Source: an uncultured Myxococcales bacterium
GTDB taxonomy: Bacteria; Myxococcota_A; Polyangia; Polyangiales; Polyangiaceae
Assembly (NCBI GenBank): GCA_937949945.1
Contig: CALFEQ010000054.1
Location: 1 to 64,000 of the forward strand
Direction: 5' to 3'
DNA: 64,000 nt
In this document: piece by piece, positions 19,900-28,512 of the stretch
How the letters are laid out: every line of letters begins with the position of its first letter
Numbering within the stretch: the stretch's first letter is position 1
Notes under the pieces: generated by a model
The model's database searches: none
Seen by the model: only the letters and a program-made list of their open reading frames with translations
Told to the model about the DNA's origin: nothing
Made by a program: the position numbers and the translations under genes

Positions 19900-22800
19900 G
19901 TGGACGTTCCCCTCGTCGGTCGAGACAGCGACATCGCGCGCCTTCGCGCGCTGGTCGCGGAGAGTCCGGTAGTGTTCCTCTACGGGCCCGCGGGCGTCGG
20001 GAAGACGGCGCTCGTGAAGGCCGCCCTCGCTCGCTCGGCCGAGACGAGCGCGATCCCGGAGGTCGTGCACGTCTCGCTCGAAGGCGTCGTGGAGGCGCGC
20101 GAGGCCATCGAGCGGAGCGCTCGCGCGATGGGCGTCGTGCGGCCGTCGCGCAGCGGGTCGGAGGACGACGATCTCGTGAGGCTGTTCGCCACGAAGCCGG
20201 CGACGCTCGTCTGGGACGACCTCACGATCGAGACGTCGCGCAAGCTCGCGCCGCTCGTCGCGCGCTTCGCGGCGCAGCGCTGCCCGTCCCGCATCGTGCT
20301 GGTGTCACGTCGCTTCGTGAGCGCGAAGGAGGTCGGCCTGCGGGCGCCGGTCTTCGAAGTGAAGCCGCTCGAAGGAGACGCCGCGGTCGAGCTCGTGCGC
20401 GCGGTCGAAGCGGCGCGCGGTCGCACGCTCGCCGAGGACGTCGCGCGTGCGACCGGCGGGAACCCGCGGCTCGTCCAGCTCGCGCTCGCCGGCGACCTGC
20501 TCGGGGCGCGGATCGCCGGCGACGCGACCGACGTGCTCCGGCGCACGATCGAGGGGCGCATGCGCGGCGCCGAAGGGATCGTCCTCGCGCTCCTCTCGGC
20601 GGCGGCCATGCCGCTCGACGCCTCCGAGGTCGCTCGCGCCGCGGGCAAAGGCGGAGACGCGGCGATCGACGAGCTACGCAAGCATCTCGTCGTCGTGCGC
20701 GAAGGCGCTCGCGTCGCCATCGCCGCGCCGGCCGTGGAGCTCGTACGGGAGCTCCTCGGCGAGATCCCGACCGCGACCTGGAAGACGCTCGCCAAGCTCG
20801 CGGATCGCATCCTCGCCGCGTCGCCCGACGACGCCGCCGCGCTCCTGGTCGCCGCGCGAGCGCGCGTGGAGATCGGCGCGGCGGACGACGCGCTCGCGGT
20901 GGTCAAGCGACATCCGCTCGCGCGCGCCTCCGCCGACCTCACGGGCCTCGAGGGCGTGCTCCGCGCCATCGCCGCCGAGAGCGCGTCGCACCGCCTCGAC
21001 GCGCTCCGACTGCTCGCGCGCGAGCAGCTCCGCGCGGGCGACTACGAGGCGGCACGACGAACGCTCGACGATCTGCCGAAGCCCCGCACGCGCGAGGACG
21101 CGGAGAAGGCCGCGCTCCTGCGCGCGGAGTGTCTCCTCCGCGCCGGCGAGCCGGAGGCCGCTCGTCGCGCGCTCGACGAGCTCGTGTCTCGACGTGGCGG
21201 TACCTCGCCCGGACCTGTGCTCCTGCTCGCGCAGGCGGAGCTCGCGATCCTGCGCGGGGAGCTGAGCGAAGCGCGCGCGCTCGCCGAGAAGCTCGCGCCG
21301 GAGACGGCGCGCTCTCCCGCTCTCGAGGCGCTGCGCGCGGTCGCGATCGCCGCCAGCTTCCTCTACGAGGAGCGGTACGAGCGCACGCACGAATGGATCT
21401 CGCATGCGCGCGCGGCGCTGCGCGCGGCCGGCATGCCGCTCGAGCCCCTCGTCACCATCCTCGACGTGCACGCGCTGCTCGGCCTCGGGCTCGTCGACCG
21501 GGCCGAGGAGGTCCTGGAGCGAGAGGCGCGCGGCCGACCGATCAAGCCCATGCTCGAGGTCGCGGTCCTCGTGCGGCGGGGCGAGGCGCTGCGCGCTCTC
21601 GAGCTCGGAGACGTCGCGCTCGCTGCGCTCGGGCAGCGCACGGATCTGCTCTTCCGTTCCGTCGTGACCCGCGACCTCGCGCGCGCCGCGCTGGCGATCG
21701 GCGATCTGGGGCGGGCCGGGAAGATGCTGCGCCTCGCGGAGGCGGGCGCCGACGAGCCGGGGCTCGCCGCGCTCCGGCCGATCTGTGACGCGGAGGACGC
21801 GCGGCTCGCGCTGGCGCGAGGCGATCACGGGCGCGCCATCGAGATGATCGAGCGGGCCGCCGCGAAGATCCCGTCGCCGTTCATCGCGATCGATCGCGAC
21901 GTCATCCTCGGGCAGGTCCCGCGCACGAAGGACGACGCGCCTCCCGTCGTTCGCGCGTACGCGGAGCTGCGCGGCGCCGAAGGCGCCGTGATCCGGGGCG
22001 CGCTCACGGAAGCCGTCGCGATGGCCGAGTCCGCGGCCCGGTTTCACGTCGACGCCGGCCTCCACTACGAGGCGGCCCGCGCGCAGCTCGCGCTCGGGGA
22101 GGCGCTCGCGCGGCTCGGGCTCGAGCGCGCTCCCGCCGAGGGGCCGCAGACCAAGAGGGAGAAGAAGGGCAGGGCCGGCGACGCAGGCGACGGCCTCGCG
22201 ACCGCTTCGCGTGACGAGCTCTTGGCTCGGGCCGAGAACGCGGTCGACACGTGCGTGCGCATCGCCGTGCCGCGGGGCTACACGATCGTCGTCGTGGGCG
22301 CGTCGCTCGTGCGCGCGGCGGTCCGCGAGGCGCGAGGAGATCTCGATGCGGCCGTCTCCGCGCTCGGCGACGCGCTACGCGTCGCCGGCGATCGGGCGGA
22401 CGCGTCGCTGCTCCACGCAGCGCGCCGTGTCGGAGCGATCGCCGACGTCGATCTGCAGACGTGTCCGGTCACGCGCGGGCCGTGGGCGCCGATGATCGAG
22501 CGTCTCGGGCTCTCGAAGCCGGTCGACGTCGTCTGGCGGATCGGCACGCGCGCCTGGTTGCGGAGCGCCGCGGATCCGCCGCCCGAGAAGGTCGCGTGCG
22601 CGGTCGAGGTCGACGCGCGCTGCGTCCGCGCCGAAGACGGCCGCTCGCTCTCGCTCCCGGAGCAGCGCATCGCGCTCCTCTGCGCGCTCGCCGAGGCCGG
22701 GGCGGAGGGCGCGACGCTCGAGGAGCTCTTCGCGCGCGTGTGGAAGGGGACGTTCCATCCGCTGCGTCACCGCAACGCCGTCTACGTCGCGCTCGCGCGC

Positions 22801-22932
22801 CTCAAGGACAGCCTCAAGCCGTTCGCCCGCGACGTGACGATCGCGCACGACGGCGAGCGCTACCGCCTCGCGGGCGACGCTCCGGTCGCCGTGCGCAGGC
22901 GCATCGAGCTCGATCGGATGTCCCGATCCTGA
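19900..22932 (+). CDS. STAND-like ATPase regulator with C-terminal winged helix
   Basis: A 1,010-residue protein. The N-terminal P-loop module begins PLVGRDSDIARL and has Walker A GPAGVGKT at residues 29-36 and a Walker B-like VWDD near 108. The middle 600 residues are Ala/Leu/Arg-rich helical repeats of TPR type. The C-terminal 90 residues (LPEQRIALLCALAEAG...TLEELFARVWKG...NAVYVALARLKD...) resemble an OmpR-type winged helix. The order ATPase, TPR, DNA-binding domain is inverted relative to SARP/AfsR regulators. The GTG at 19900 was chosen because the conserved region begins there; the in-frame extension upstream overlaps the divergent lipoprotein gene and is Arg-rich nonsense. It probably acts as a signal-dependent transcription factor; ligand and targets are unknown. 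Confidence 0.82.
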   Translation: MDVPLVGRDSDIARLRALVAESPVVFLYGPAGVGKTALVKAALARSAETSAIPEVVHVSLEGVVEAREAIERSARAMGVVRPSRSGSEDDDLVRLFATKPATLVWDDLTIETSRKLAPLVARFAAQRCPSRIVLVSRRFVSAKEVGLRAPVFEVKPLEGDAAVELVRAVEAARGRTLAEDVARATGGNPRLVQLALAGDLLGARIAGDATDVLRRTIEGRMRGAEGIVLALLSAAAMPLDASEVARAAGKGGDAAIDELRKHLVVVREGARVAIAAPAVELVRELLGEIPTATWKTLAKLADRILAASPDDAAALLVAARARVEIGAADDALAVVKRHPLARASADLTGLEGVLRAIAAESASHRLDALRLLAREQLRAGDYEAARRTLDDLPKPRTREDAEKAALLRAECLLRAGEPEAARRALDELVSRRGGTSPGPVLLLAQAELAILRGELSEARALAEKLAPETARSPALEALRAVAIAASFLYEERYERTHEWISHARAALRAAGMPLEPLVTILDVHALLGLGLVDRAEEVLEREARGRPIKPMLEVAVLVRRGEALRALELGDVALAALGQRTDLLFRSVVTRDLARAALAIGDLGRAGKMLRLAEAGADEPGLAALRPICDAEDARLALARGDHGRAIEMIERAAAKIPSPFIAIDRDVILGQVPRTKDDAPPVVRAYAELRGAEGAVIRGALTEAVAMAESAARFHVDAGLHYEAARAQLALGEALARLGLERAPAEGPQTKREKKGRAGDAGDGLATASRDELLARAENAVDTCVRIAVPRGYTIVVVGASLVRAAVREARGDLDAAVSALGDALRVAGDRADASLLHAARRVGAIADVDLQTCPVTRGPWAPMIERLGLSKPVDVVWRIGTRAWLRSAADPPPEKVACAVEVDARCVRAEDGRSLSLPEQRIALLCALAEAGAEGATLEELFARVWKGTFHPLRHRNAVYVALARLKDSLKPFARDVTIAHDGERYRLAGDAPVAVRRRIELDRMSRS

Positions 22933-22951
22933 GCGCCGGATCGAGCGGGGC

Positions 22952-23752
22952 TCAGAAGTCGGCGATCTTCGCGACGAAGTCCGGGCGATCGACGAACGGG
23001 TTGCGGTTCTTCTGGAGCTCCTCGACCGCGTCGTTGCGCCGGAGCTCGCCCTCGTCGACCGGATCCTCCTCGTGCCAGGCGCGGAGCGCGGCCTCCTCGG
23101 TGTCCGGGATCGAGTGCTCGTAGCGGACGGCGAAGTAGAACATCGCGCGCGCGACGTCGCCGCGCTTCTCCTTCCGAACCTCGAAGACCCACTTGCCGCG
23201 CTCGTCCCTGCCGAGCGCCGAGCCCGCCTTCTCGAACGAGCACTGCAACGCCTCGTCGTGCAGGCACGTGGCGGTGCCGAACGGGAAGTTGCTGCGCGAG
23301 CCGTTCGCCACGCCGTCGACCGGGAAGAGGTGGTGCAGGTCGCTCTTCGCAGGCTCGCGCGAGGCGCCCATGCTCTGCGGCCACGTGTGCTCGGTGTTGA
23401 AGCCGCCCGGGGTGCGCGTCCCGTCGGGCCGGACCCGACGACCGGTGTAGTTGCACTCGATCATCCCGTCGGGCCCGAGGAAGGCCGGCGCGTTGAAGAT
23501 GACGTCGCGCGCGCGGTCGTAGCCGAGCTTCTTGTGGTTCGCGACGAGACGGTGGAGCGCTTGGCGCAGCGACCTGCCTTCGAGCTGCTCGAGGTCTTCG
23601 TACGAGTACTCGACGCGCTCGAGCGTGCTCTCGGACGACTCGGCGACCTCGTCGACCTCCGACCCGGCGGTGCACCCGACGAGCGCGACAATCGCCCCCA
23701 GGGTGAACGTGCGAAGGACGGACAGCAGGCGGGCCGGCGCGAGCATGCGCAA
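22952..23752 (-). CDS. Endonuclease I family secreted nuclease (lipoprotein)
   Basis: A 266-residue nonspecific nuclease of the EndA/NucM (endonuclease I) family. Key family segments are EHTWPQS at 121-127, KSDLHHLFP at 136-144 and the metal-binding NGSRSN just after, followed by RGDVARAMFYFAVRY. The signal peptide ends VALVGC (Cys27), so it is likely tethered to the outer membrane. In predatory myxobacteria it could degrade DNA or RNA of lysed prey or extracellular DNA; that role is inference. A candidate operator lies 60-86 bp upstream. Confidence 0.92.
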   Translation of the reverse strand: MRMLAPARLLSVLRTFTLGAIVALVGCTAGSEVDEVAESSESTLERVEYSYEDLEQLEGRSLRQALHRLVANHKKLGYDRARDVIFNAPAFLGPDGMIECNYTGRRVRPDGTRTPGGFNTEHTWPQSMGASREPAKSDLHHLFPVDGVANGSRSNFPFGTATCLHDEALQCSFEKAGSALGRDERGKWVFEVRKEKRGDVARAMFYFAVRYEHSIPDTEEAALRAWHEEDPVDEGELRRNDAVEELQKNRNPFVDRPDFVAKIADF

Positions 23753-23811
23753 AGCTCTACGGGACGCCGGGTCGATCTCCTCCGTCTCGATCCCGCAACG
23801 CAGCGAAATCG

Positions 23812-23838
23812 GTGAGCACCTTGCTCACATGTGTTCAC
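23812..23838. promoter_or_regulatory. Candidate operator upstream of the nuclease gene
   Basis: GTGAGCA (23812-23818) and TGCTCAC (23822-23828) form a perfect 7-bp inverted repeat with a 3-base centre. TGTTCAC (23832-23838) repeats the second arm with one change exactly 10 bases further on. The sites sit 60-86 bp upstream of the endonuclease I start, consistent with a dimeric regulator binding on one helix face. Confidence 0.4.
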
Positions 23839-23945
23839 GAGGTGCCTGGGCCCGAATGCCCAATGACGATGGAATTTTTCGCCCTGGCTGTGATCCTGCG
23901 ACGTTCCAGCCGGGCGATGCGCGACGGCTCGCGCGAGTCGCGCGA

Positions 23946-24905
23946 TCAGCCTCGGAAGCGGTCCGTCGCGCTCACGAGCTCGTGGACGATGCCGGGCTCG
24001 CTCGCCGCGTGTCCCGCGTCGGGCACGATTCGGAAGTCGGCCTCGGGCCACGCGCGATGAAGATCCCATGCGCTCTTCGCGGGGCAGACGACGTCGTAGC
24101 GACCCTGCACGATGACGCCAGGGATCTTCCGGAGCTTCTCGACGTTCGCCGGCGCGAGCAGCTCGCGTCCGTTCGTCAGCCATCCCTCGTGCACGAAGTA
24201 GTGCGACTCGATGCGGGCGAACGCGAGCGAGAAGTCGTCGCCGGCGGTGCGTGCGATGAGCTCCGGGTTCGGGATGAGACAGCTCGTCCGCCCTTCCCAG
24301 ACGCTCCACACCTTCGCCGCCGCGCGCTGCACCGCCGGATCGGGCGAGGTCAATCGCGCGTAGTACGCGCGCAAGAGATCGTGACGCTCGTTCTCGGGGA
24401 TGTGCGAGACGTAGTCGTGCCACGCGTCCGGGAACAGCCAGCTCGCTCCCTCCTGGTAGAACCACCGAATCTCCTCCTTGCGCAGGAGGAAGATGCCGCG
24501 GAGGACGAGCTCGGTGACGCGATCGGGGTGGGTCTCGGCGTATGCGAGGGCGAGCGTGCTGCCCCACGAGCCGCCGAACACCTGCCAGCGTTCGATCTCG
24601 AGGTGCTTGCGCAGCTTCTCGATGTCCTCGACGAGATGCCACGTCGTGTTCTCCTCGAGCGACGCGAACGGCGTCGATCGCCCGCAGCCTCGCTGATCGA
24701 AGAGCACGATGCGGTACGCCGACGGATCGAAGTACCGCCTGTGCTTCGGCTCCGTGCCCCCGCCCGGTCCGCCGTGGAGGAAGACGACCGGCTTGCCCTT
24801 CGGATTGCCGCTCTCCTCGAAGTAGAGCTCGTGGATGTCCGAGACCGCGAGGCGGCCGGTTCGATACGGTTCGATGTCGGGGTACAGGCTGCGCAGCGCG
24901 GACAT
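23946..24905 (-). CDS. pip: Proline iminopeptidase
   Basis: A 319-residue alpha/beta-hydrolase (peptidase S33) that removes N-terminal proline from peptides in the cytoplasm. HGGPGGG (44-50) forms the oxyanion hole, Ser113 in GGSWGS is the nucleophile, and Asp271 (GRYD) and His299 (AGHAA) complete the triad. QRGCGRSTP at 71-79 is the usual family sequence. Length is normal and no signal peptide is present. The gene is divergent from tldD, with a hexamer repeat array in the shared region. Confidence 0.95.
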   Translation of the reverse strand: MSALRSLYPDIEPYRTGRLAVSDIHELYFEESGNPKGKPVVFLHGGPGGGTEPKHRRYFDPSAYRIVLFDQRGCGRSTPFASLEENTTWHLVEDIEKLRKHLEIERWQVFGGSWGSTLALAYAETHPDRVTELVLRGIFLLRKEEIRWFYQEGASWLFPDAWHDYVSHIPENERHDLLRAYYARLTSPDPAVQRAAAKVWSVWEGRTSCLIPNPELIARTAGDDFSLAFARIESHYFVHEGWLTNGRELLAPANVEKLRKIPGVIVQGRYDVVCPAKSAWDLHRAWPEADFRIVPDAGHAASEPGIVHELVSATDRFRG

Positions 24906-25010
24906 GCTCGCGCTCTTAGCACGCCGGGCGCGCTTCGCGATCGACTTGTCCTTCCCGGCCGCGGTGCGGCGGCGAGGAGCGGCGCGGAGCGTGCGGTCGG
25001 TCGTCGGGCT

Positions 25011-25058
25011 CGTACGAGCACGAGCACGAGCACGAGCACGACGCGCTGCTCTCGTACG
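25011..25058. repeat. (ACGAGC)n hexamer array inside an inverted repeat
   Basis: About four ACGAGC units from 25014 to 25037 are enclosed by CGTACGAG (25011-25018) and its inverse CTCGTACG (25051-25058), upstream of tldD. The same hexamer array appears at 49174-49196. Confidence 0.75.
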
Positions 25059-25099
25059 CGTGGGTGGATTGGGACGCGATCGTGTACCCTCCCCGCGCC

Positions 25100-26674
25100 A
25101 TGGCCCTCACGCGGCGCACGTTCATCGGTGGTTCTGCGATCGCGGCCCTCGGAGTGGCGTGCCGGAACGAGCAACGTCCTCCCGTCGTCCCCGTGGCGAA
25201 GGCGCAGTCCGGCACGACGCCGCAGGACGTCCTCGCCCGCGCGATCGACGCGGCGAAGAAGGCCGGCGCGACGTACGCGGACGCTCGCATCGTTCGCCGT
25301 CGAACCGAGCGGATCGCCACGCGCGAGGATCACGTCGTCTCCGTCACGGCCGGCGAGACCTACGGGATCGGCGTGCGCGTCATCGCGGACGGTGCCTGGG
25401 GGTTCGCCTCGAGCCCCGTCGTCAGCGGTCCGGCCGCGGAGGAGGCCGCGCAGAAGGCCGTCGCCATCGCGCGTGCGGCGCGACCCGCGCTGAAGCGGCC
25501 CGTCGAGCTCGCGCCCGCGCGCGTCGAGAAGGGCAAGTGGTCGACGAGGATGGACCTCGATCCGTTCGAGGTCCCGCTCGCGGACAAGGCGGAGTGGCTG
25601 CTCTCGCTCTGGCCGCTCGTGAAGGACGTGCCTCTCGTGAAGTTCGCGAGCGGCGCCATCGAGACGCACGGCGAGCACAAGATCTTCGCCTCGAGCGAGG
25701 GCACGCTCGTCGAGCAGACGGTGACGCGCATCTGGCCGTCGTTCTCGGTGACCGCCGTCGAAAACGGGCAGTTCGAGTCGGTCGCCGCCGAGATCCCGCC
25801 GATGCAGGCCGGCTGGGAGTACGTGACGAAGTCCTCGCTGAAGGCGAACGCGCGCAAGATCGCCGAGGACGCCGTGAAGAAGCTCAAGAGCCCGTCGGTC
25901 ACGCCGGGCAAGCGCGATCTGATCCTCGCGCCGAGCAACCTCTGGCTCACCATCCACGAGTCCGTCGGGCATCCCACCGAGCTCGATCGCGCCCTCGGTC
26001 TCGAGGCGAACTTCGCGGGCACGTCCTTCGCGACGCCCGACAAGCTGGGGAAGCTGAAGTACGCCTCCGAGATCGTGACGATCTACGCCGACAAGACCGT
26101 CCCGGGCGGGCTCGCGACCTGCGGCTGGGACGACGACGGCGTCGCGACGCAACGCTGGGACCTGATCAAGGACGGGATCCTCGTCGGCTTCCAGACGACG
26201 CGCGATCAGGCGGCGTGGATCGGCGAGAAGGCGTCGCGCGGCACTTCGTACGCGCAGGACCACGCGTCGGTCGCGTTCCAGCGGATGCCCAACGTGTCGC
26301 TCGCGCCGTCGCCGAAGGACACGACGCTCGAGGACATCATCGCGGCGACCGACGACGGCGTGCTCATCACGGGCAACGGGTCGTGGTCGATCGATCACCA
26401 GCGGTACAACTTCCAGTTCTCGGGGCAGACCTTCCACGAGGTGAAGAAGGGGAAGATCGTGCGCACGCTCCGCGACGTCGCGTACCAGGCGAGCTCGCTC
26501 GAGTTCTGGCGCTCGTGCGACATGATCGGCGGGCAGGCGTCGTGGGAGCTCCACGGCAGCCTGCACGACGGCAAGGGCGAGCCGACCCAGTCGAACGCGG
26601 TGAGCCACGGCTGCCCGCCGGCGCGCTTCCGCAACGTCGACATCCTCAACGTCAACGCGCGAGGGAGGACATGA
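25100..26674 (+). CDS. tldD: TldD-family metallopeptidase with Tat signal
   Basis: A 524-residue TldD/PmbA-family zinc peptidase subunit. The catalytic HExxxH is present as HESVGH at 286-291, followed by Pro-Thr-Glu-Leu-Asp, as in TldD. Unusually, the N-terminus (MALTRRTFIGGSAIAALGVAC) is a twin-arginine signal that ends in a lipobox-like Cys21; E. coli TldD is cytoplasmic. ATG at 25100 was chosen because it places this signal at the N-terminus; the frame extends 12 codons further upstream without support. The tldE gene overlaps the stop by 4 bases (ATGA), so the two are translationally coupled and probably form the TldD-TldE heterodimer that trims modified or unfolded peptides. Confidence 0.9.
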   Translation: MALTRRTFIGGSAIAALGVACRNEQRPPVVPVAKAQSGTTPQDVLARAIDAAKKAGATYADARIVRRRTERIATREDHVVSVTAGETYGIGVRVIADGAWGFASSPVVSGPAAEEAAQKAVAIARAARPALKRPVELAPARVEKGKWSTRMDLDPFEVPLADKAEWLLSLWPLVKDVPLVKFASGAIETHGEHKIFASSEGTLVEQTVTRIWPSFSVTAVENGQFESVAAEIPPMQAGWEYVTKSSLKANARKIAEDAVKKLKSPSVTPGKRDLILAPSNLWLTIHESVGHPTELDRALGLEANFAGTSFATPDKLGKLKYASEIVTIYADKTVPGGLATCGWDDDGVATQRWDLIKDGILVGFQTTRDQAAWIGEKASRGTSYAQDHASVAFQRMPNVSLAPSPKDTTLEDIIAATDDGVLITGNGSWSIDHQRYNFQFSGQTFHEVKKGKIVRTLRDVAYQASSLEFWRSCDMIGGQASWELHGSLHDGKGEPTQSNAVSHGCPPARFRNVDILNVNARGRT

Positions 26675-28011
26675 GCACGGAAGACATCGCCGCCCTCGCG
26701 ACGCGCGCGCTCGGGATCGCCCTCGGGGTGATGCAGAAGAACGGGCACCCGGACGCCGAGGTGAAGGTCGACGTCCAGCGCCGAGCGGCCGCGAACGTCC
26801 GCTTCGCACGCAACGAGCCGACGACGTCCGGCGAGTCGGACGAGGTCACCGTCTCCGTCTGGGTCGGCATCGGCCGGCGGCACGCGGCGACGTCCGTGAA
26901 CCAGACCGACGAGGGCGCCATCGCGCGCGTGGCCGAGCGTGCGCTCGCGATGGCGAAGGTCTCGCCCGAGGATCCGGAGAAGATGCCCCTGCTCGGGCAG
27001 CAGACCTATGCGCCCGTCCCGAGCGCCTACGACGATTCGCTCGCCCTCATGGGACCGAAGGCGCGCGCCGACGTCGCCGCGCGCGCCATCCGCCGCGCCG
27101 ACGAGGCCAAGGTCGAGATCGCCGGCTTCTTCGAGCGCGAGGTCCGCGAGCACGTGATGCAGAACAGCGAGGGCCTCATCGCAAGGCACCGCGCGACGAG
27201 CGCGAGCTACACCGTCACGGCGCGCACGCCGGACGGCACCGGATCGGGATGGGCCGGCGGGTCCGCGCATCGCGCGGCGGACGTCGAGGACGAGGTCCTC
27301 GCGAGCGCCGCCATCGACAAGGCCGTGAGGTCGGCGGGCGCGAAGCCGCTGCCGCCGGGCAAGTACACCGTCATCCTCGAGCCGCAGGCGGTCTACGAGA
27401 TGATGACGTTCCTCGTCGCCGCGATGGACCAGAGGAGCGCCGACGAAGGCCGCTCCTACTTCGCGGGCAAGGTGGGCAAGAAGCTGTTCGCCGACTTCGT
27501 CTCGCTGCGGAGCGACCCGGCGGACTCGCTGACGCCGGGCGCCCCCTTCGACGCGGAGGGCCTTCCGCTCTCGATGCACCCTTGGATCAGCGAAGGCCGC
27601 GTCGCCAAGCTACACGTCTCGCGCTGGTGGGCGCAGAAGAAGAACCTCGAGCCCACGGGTAGGCACACGGTTTACCACCTGAGCGGCGGTCAGGCGGGGT
27701 CGATCGACGAGCTCGTGAGAGAGACCAAGAAGGGGCTGCTCGTGACGCGCTTCTGGTACAACCGGCTGCTCGAGCCGCAGACGGTGATGATCACCGGGCT
27801 GACGCGCGACGGCGTCTTCTTGATCGAGGACGGGAAGATCACGAGCCCCGTCGCGAACTTCCGCTACAACGAGTCGCCGGTGAACGTCCTCAAGAACGTG
27901 GACGCGATGACGCGAGCGACCTCGCGTGTCGTCTCGTACGGCGGCGTGTGGCACGTGCCGGCGCTGCGCACCCACGACTTCACGATGGCCTCCGCCTCGG
28001 CGGCGGTGTGA
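26671..28011 (+). CDS. tldE: TldE/PmbA-family partner subunit
   Basis: A 446-residue PmbA/TldE-type protein, the subunit that pairs with TldD and lacks the HExxxH motif. Family features include VRFARNEPT near the N-terminus, the central YTVILEPQAVYEMMTFL segment and the C-terminal LVTRFWYNR...LTRDGVFLIEDGKI block. No signal peptide is visible, in contrast to its partner. The ATG sits in an ATGA overlap with tldD and is preceded by GAGGGAGGA. It probably contributes to the peptide-degrading chamber. Confidence 0.92.
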   Translation: MSTEDIAALATRALGIALGVMQKNGHPDAEVKVDVQRRAAANVRFARNEPTTSGESDEVTVSVWVGIGRRHAATSVNQTDEGAIARVAERALAMAKVSPEDPEKMPLLGQQTYAPVPSAYDDSLALMGPKARADVAARAIRRADEAKVEIAGFFEREVREHVMQNSEGLIARHRATSASYTVTARTPDGTGSGWAGGSAHRAADVEDEVLASAAIDKAVRSAGAKPLPPGKYTVILEPQAVYEMMTFLVAAMDQRSADEGRSYFAGKVGKKLFADFVSLRSDPADSLTPGAPFDAEGLPLSMHPWISEGRVAKLHVSRWWAQKKNLEPTGRHTVYHLSGGQAGSIDELVRETKKGLLVTRFWYNRLLEPQTVMITGLTRDGVFLIEDGKITSPVANFRYNESPVNVLKNVDAMTRATSRVVSYGGVWHVPALRTHDFTMASASAAV

Positions 28012-28194
28012 GTCCTCCGCGACTGGCACCGTTCGTGCCGTGTGGAACGGGACGGAGGGGACGGAACGATCGGCGTGAACGATCTGCGCGTGAGGGACTG
28101 AAGCGCGGGCGAAGAAGTGCCGTGAAATGCCGTCGTACGGCTTGCTCTTCACGATGCCGGCGGCAAGACTGGAGAGCAAAGCGAGGAGGTCGTC

Positions 28195-28434
28195 ATGCCC
28201 AAGATGCGCGTCTCGAAGCGCCGACCCTTTCGCCGTGACAGCGGCGACGCTTTTCTTCCGGACCCTGCGAGCGGCACGTTCATCAGCGTCGCCGAGGCCG
28301 AGTCCGTCGCCGAGGAGTTCATCGCTTCCGTGACTTCCGCGGGCTTCGTCCTCGAGGACTCGCGCAACGAGCTTTCGATCGACGAGATCGGAGGTCCCTT
28401 CATCGAGGACGACGACCTCGAGCTCTTCGACTGA
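28195..28434 (+). CDS. Small acidic protein of unknown function
   Basis: A 79-residue protein with a basic N-terminus (MPKMRVSKRRPFRR) and a very acidic C-terminus (FIEDDDLELFD). A strong Shine-Dalgarno (GCGAGGAGG) lies six bases before the ATG and the codon use matches real genes. I do not recognise the family. The charge polarity could suit a nucleic-acid- or protein-binding adaptor, or a peptide precursor with a leader, but no modification enzyme is adjacent. It lies between tldE and a hydrolase gene, with 183 bp upstream in which I see only a weak GGCAC/GTGCC hairpin (28025-28039). Confidence 0.65.
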   Translation: MPKMRVSKRRPFRRDSGDAFLPDPASGTFISVAEAESVAEEFIASVTSAGFVLEDSRNELSIDEIGGPFIEDDDLELFD

Positions 28435-28512
28435 TTCGCGGAGAGCTCTTTCGGAGCCGGGGCGCGTCGAGCTTCTCCCTCGCCTCGACGAATCGAGGTA
28501 GTAGGGGAGCCG

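Noticed and set aside
28025..28039. GGCAC/GTGCC hairpin after tldE as a terminator
   Set aside because: Stem of only 5 bp and no T-run; listed only as weak.
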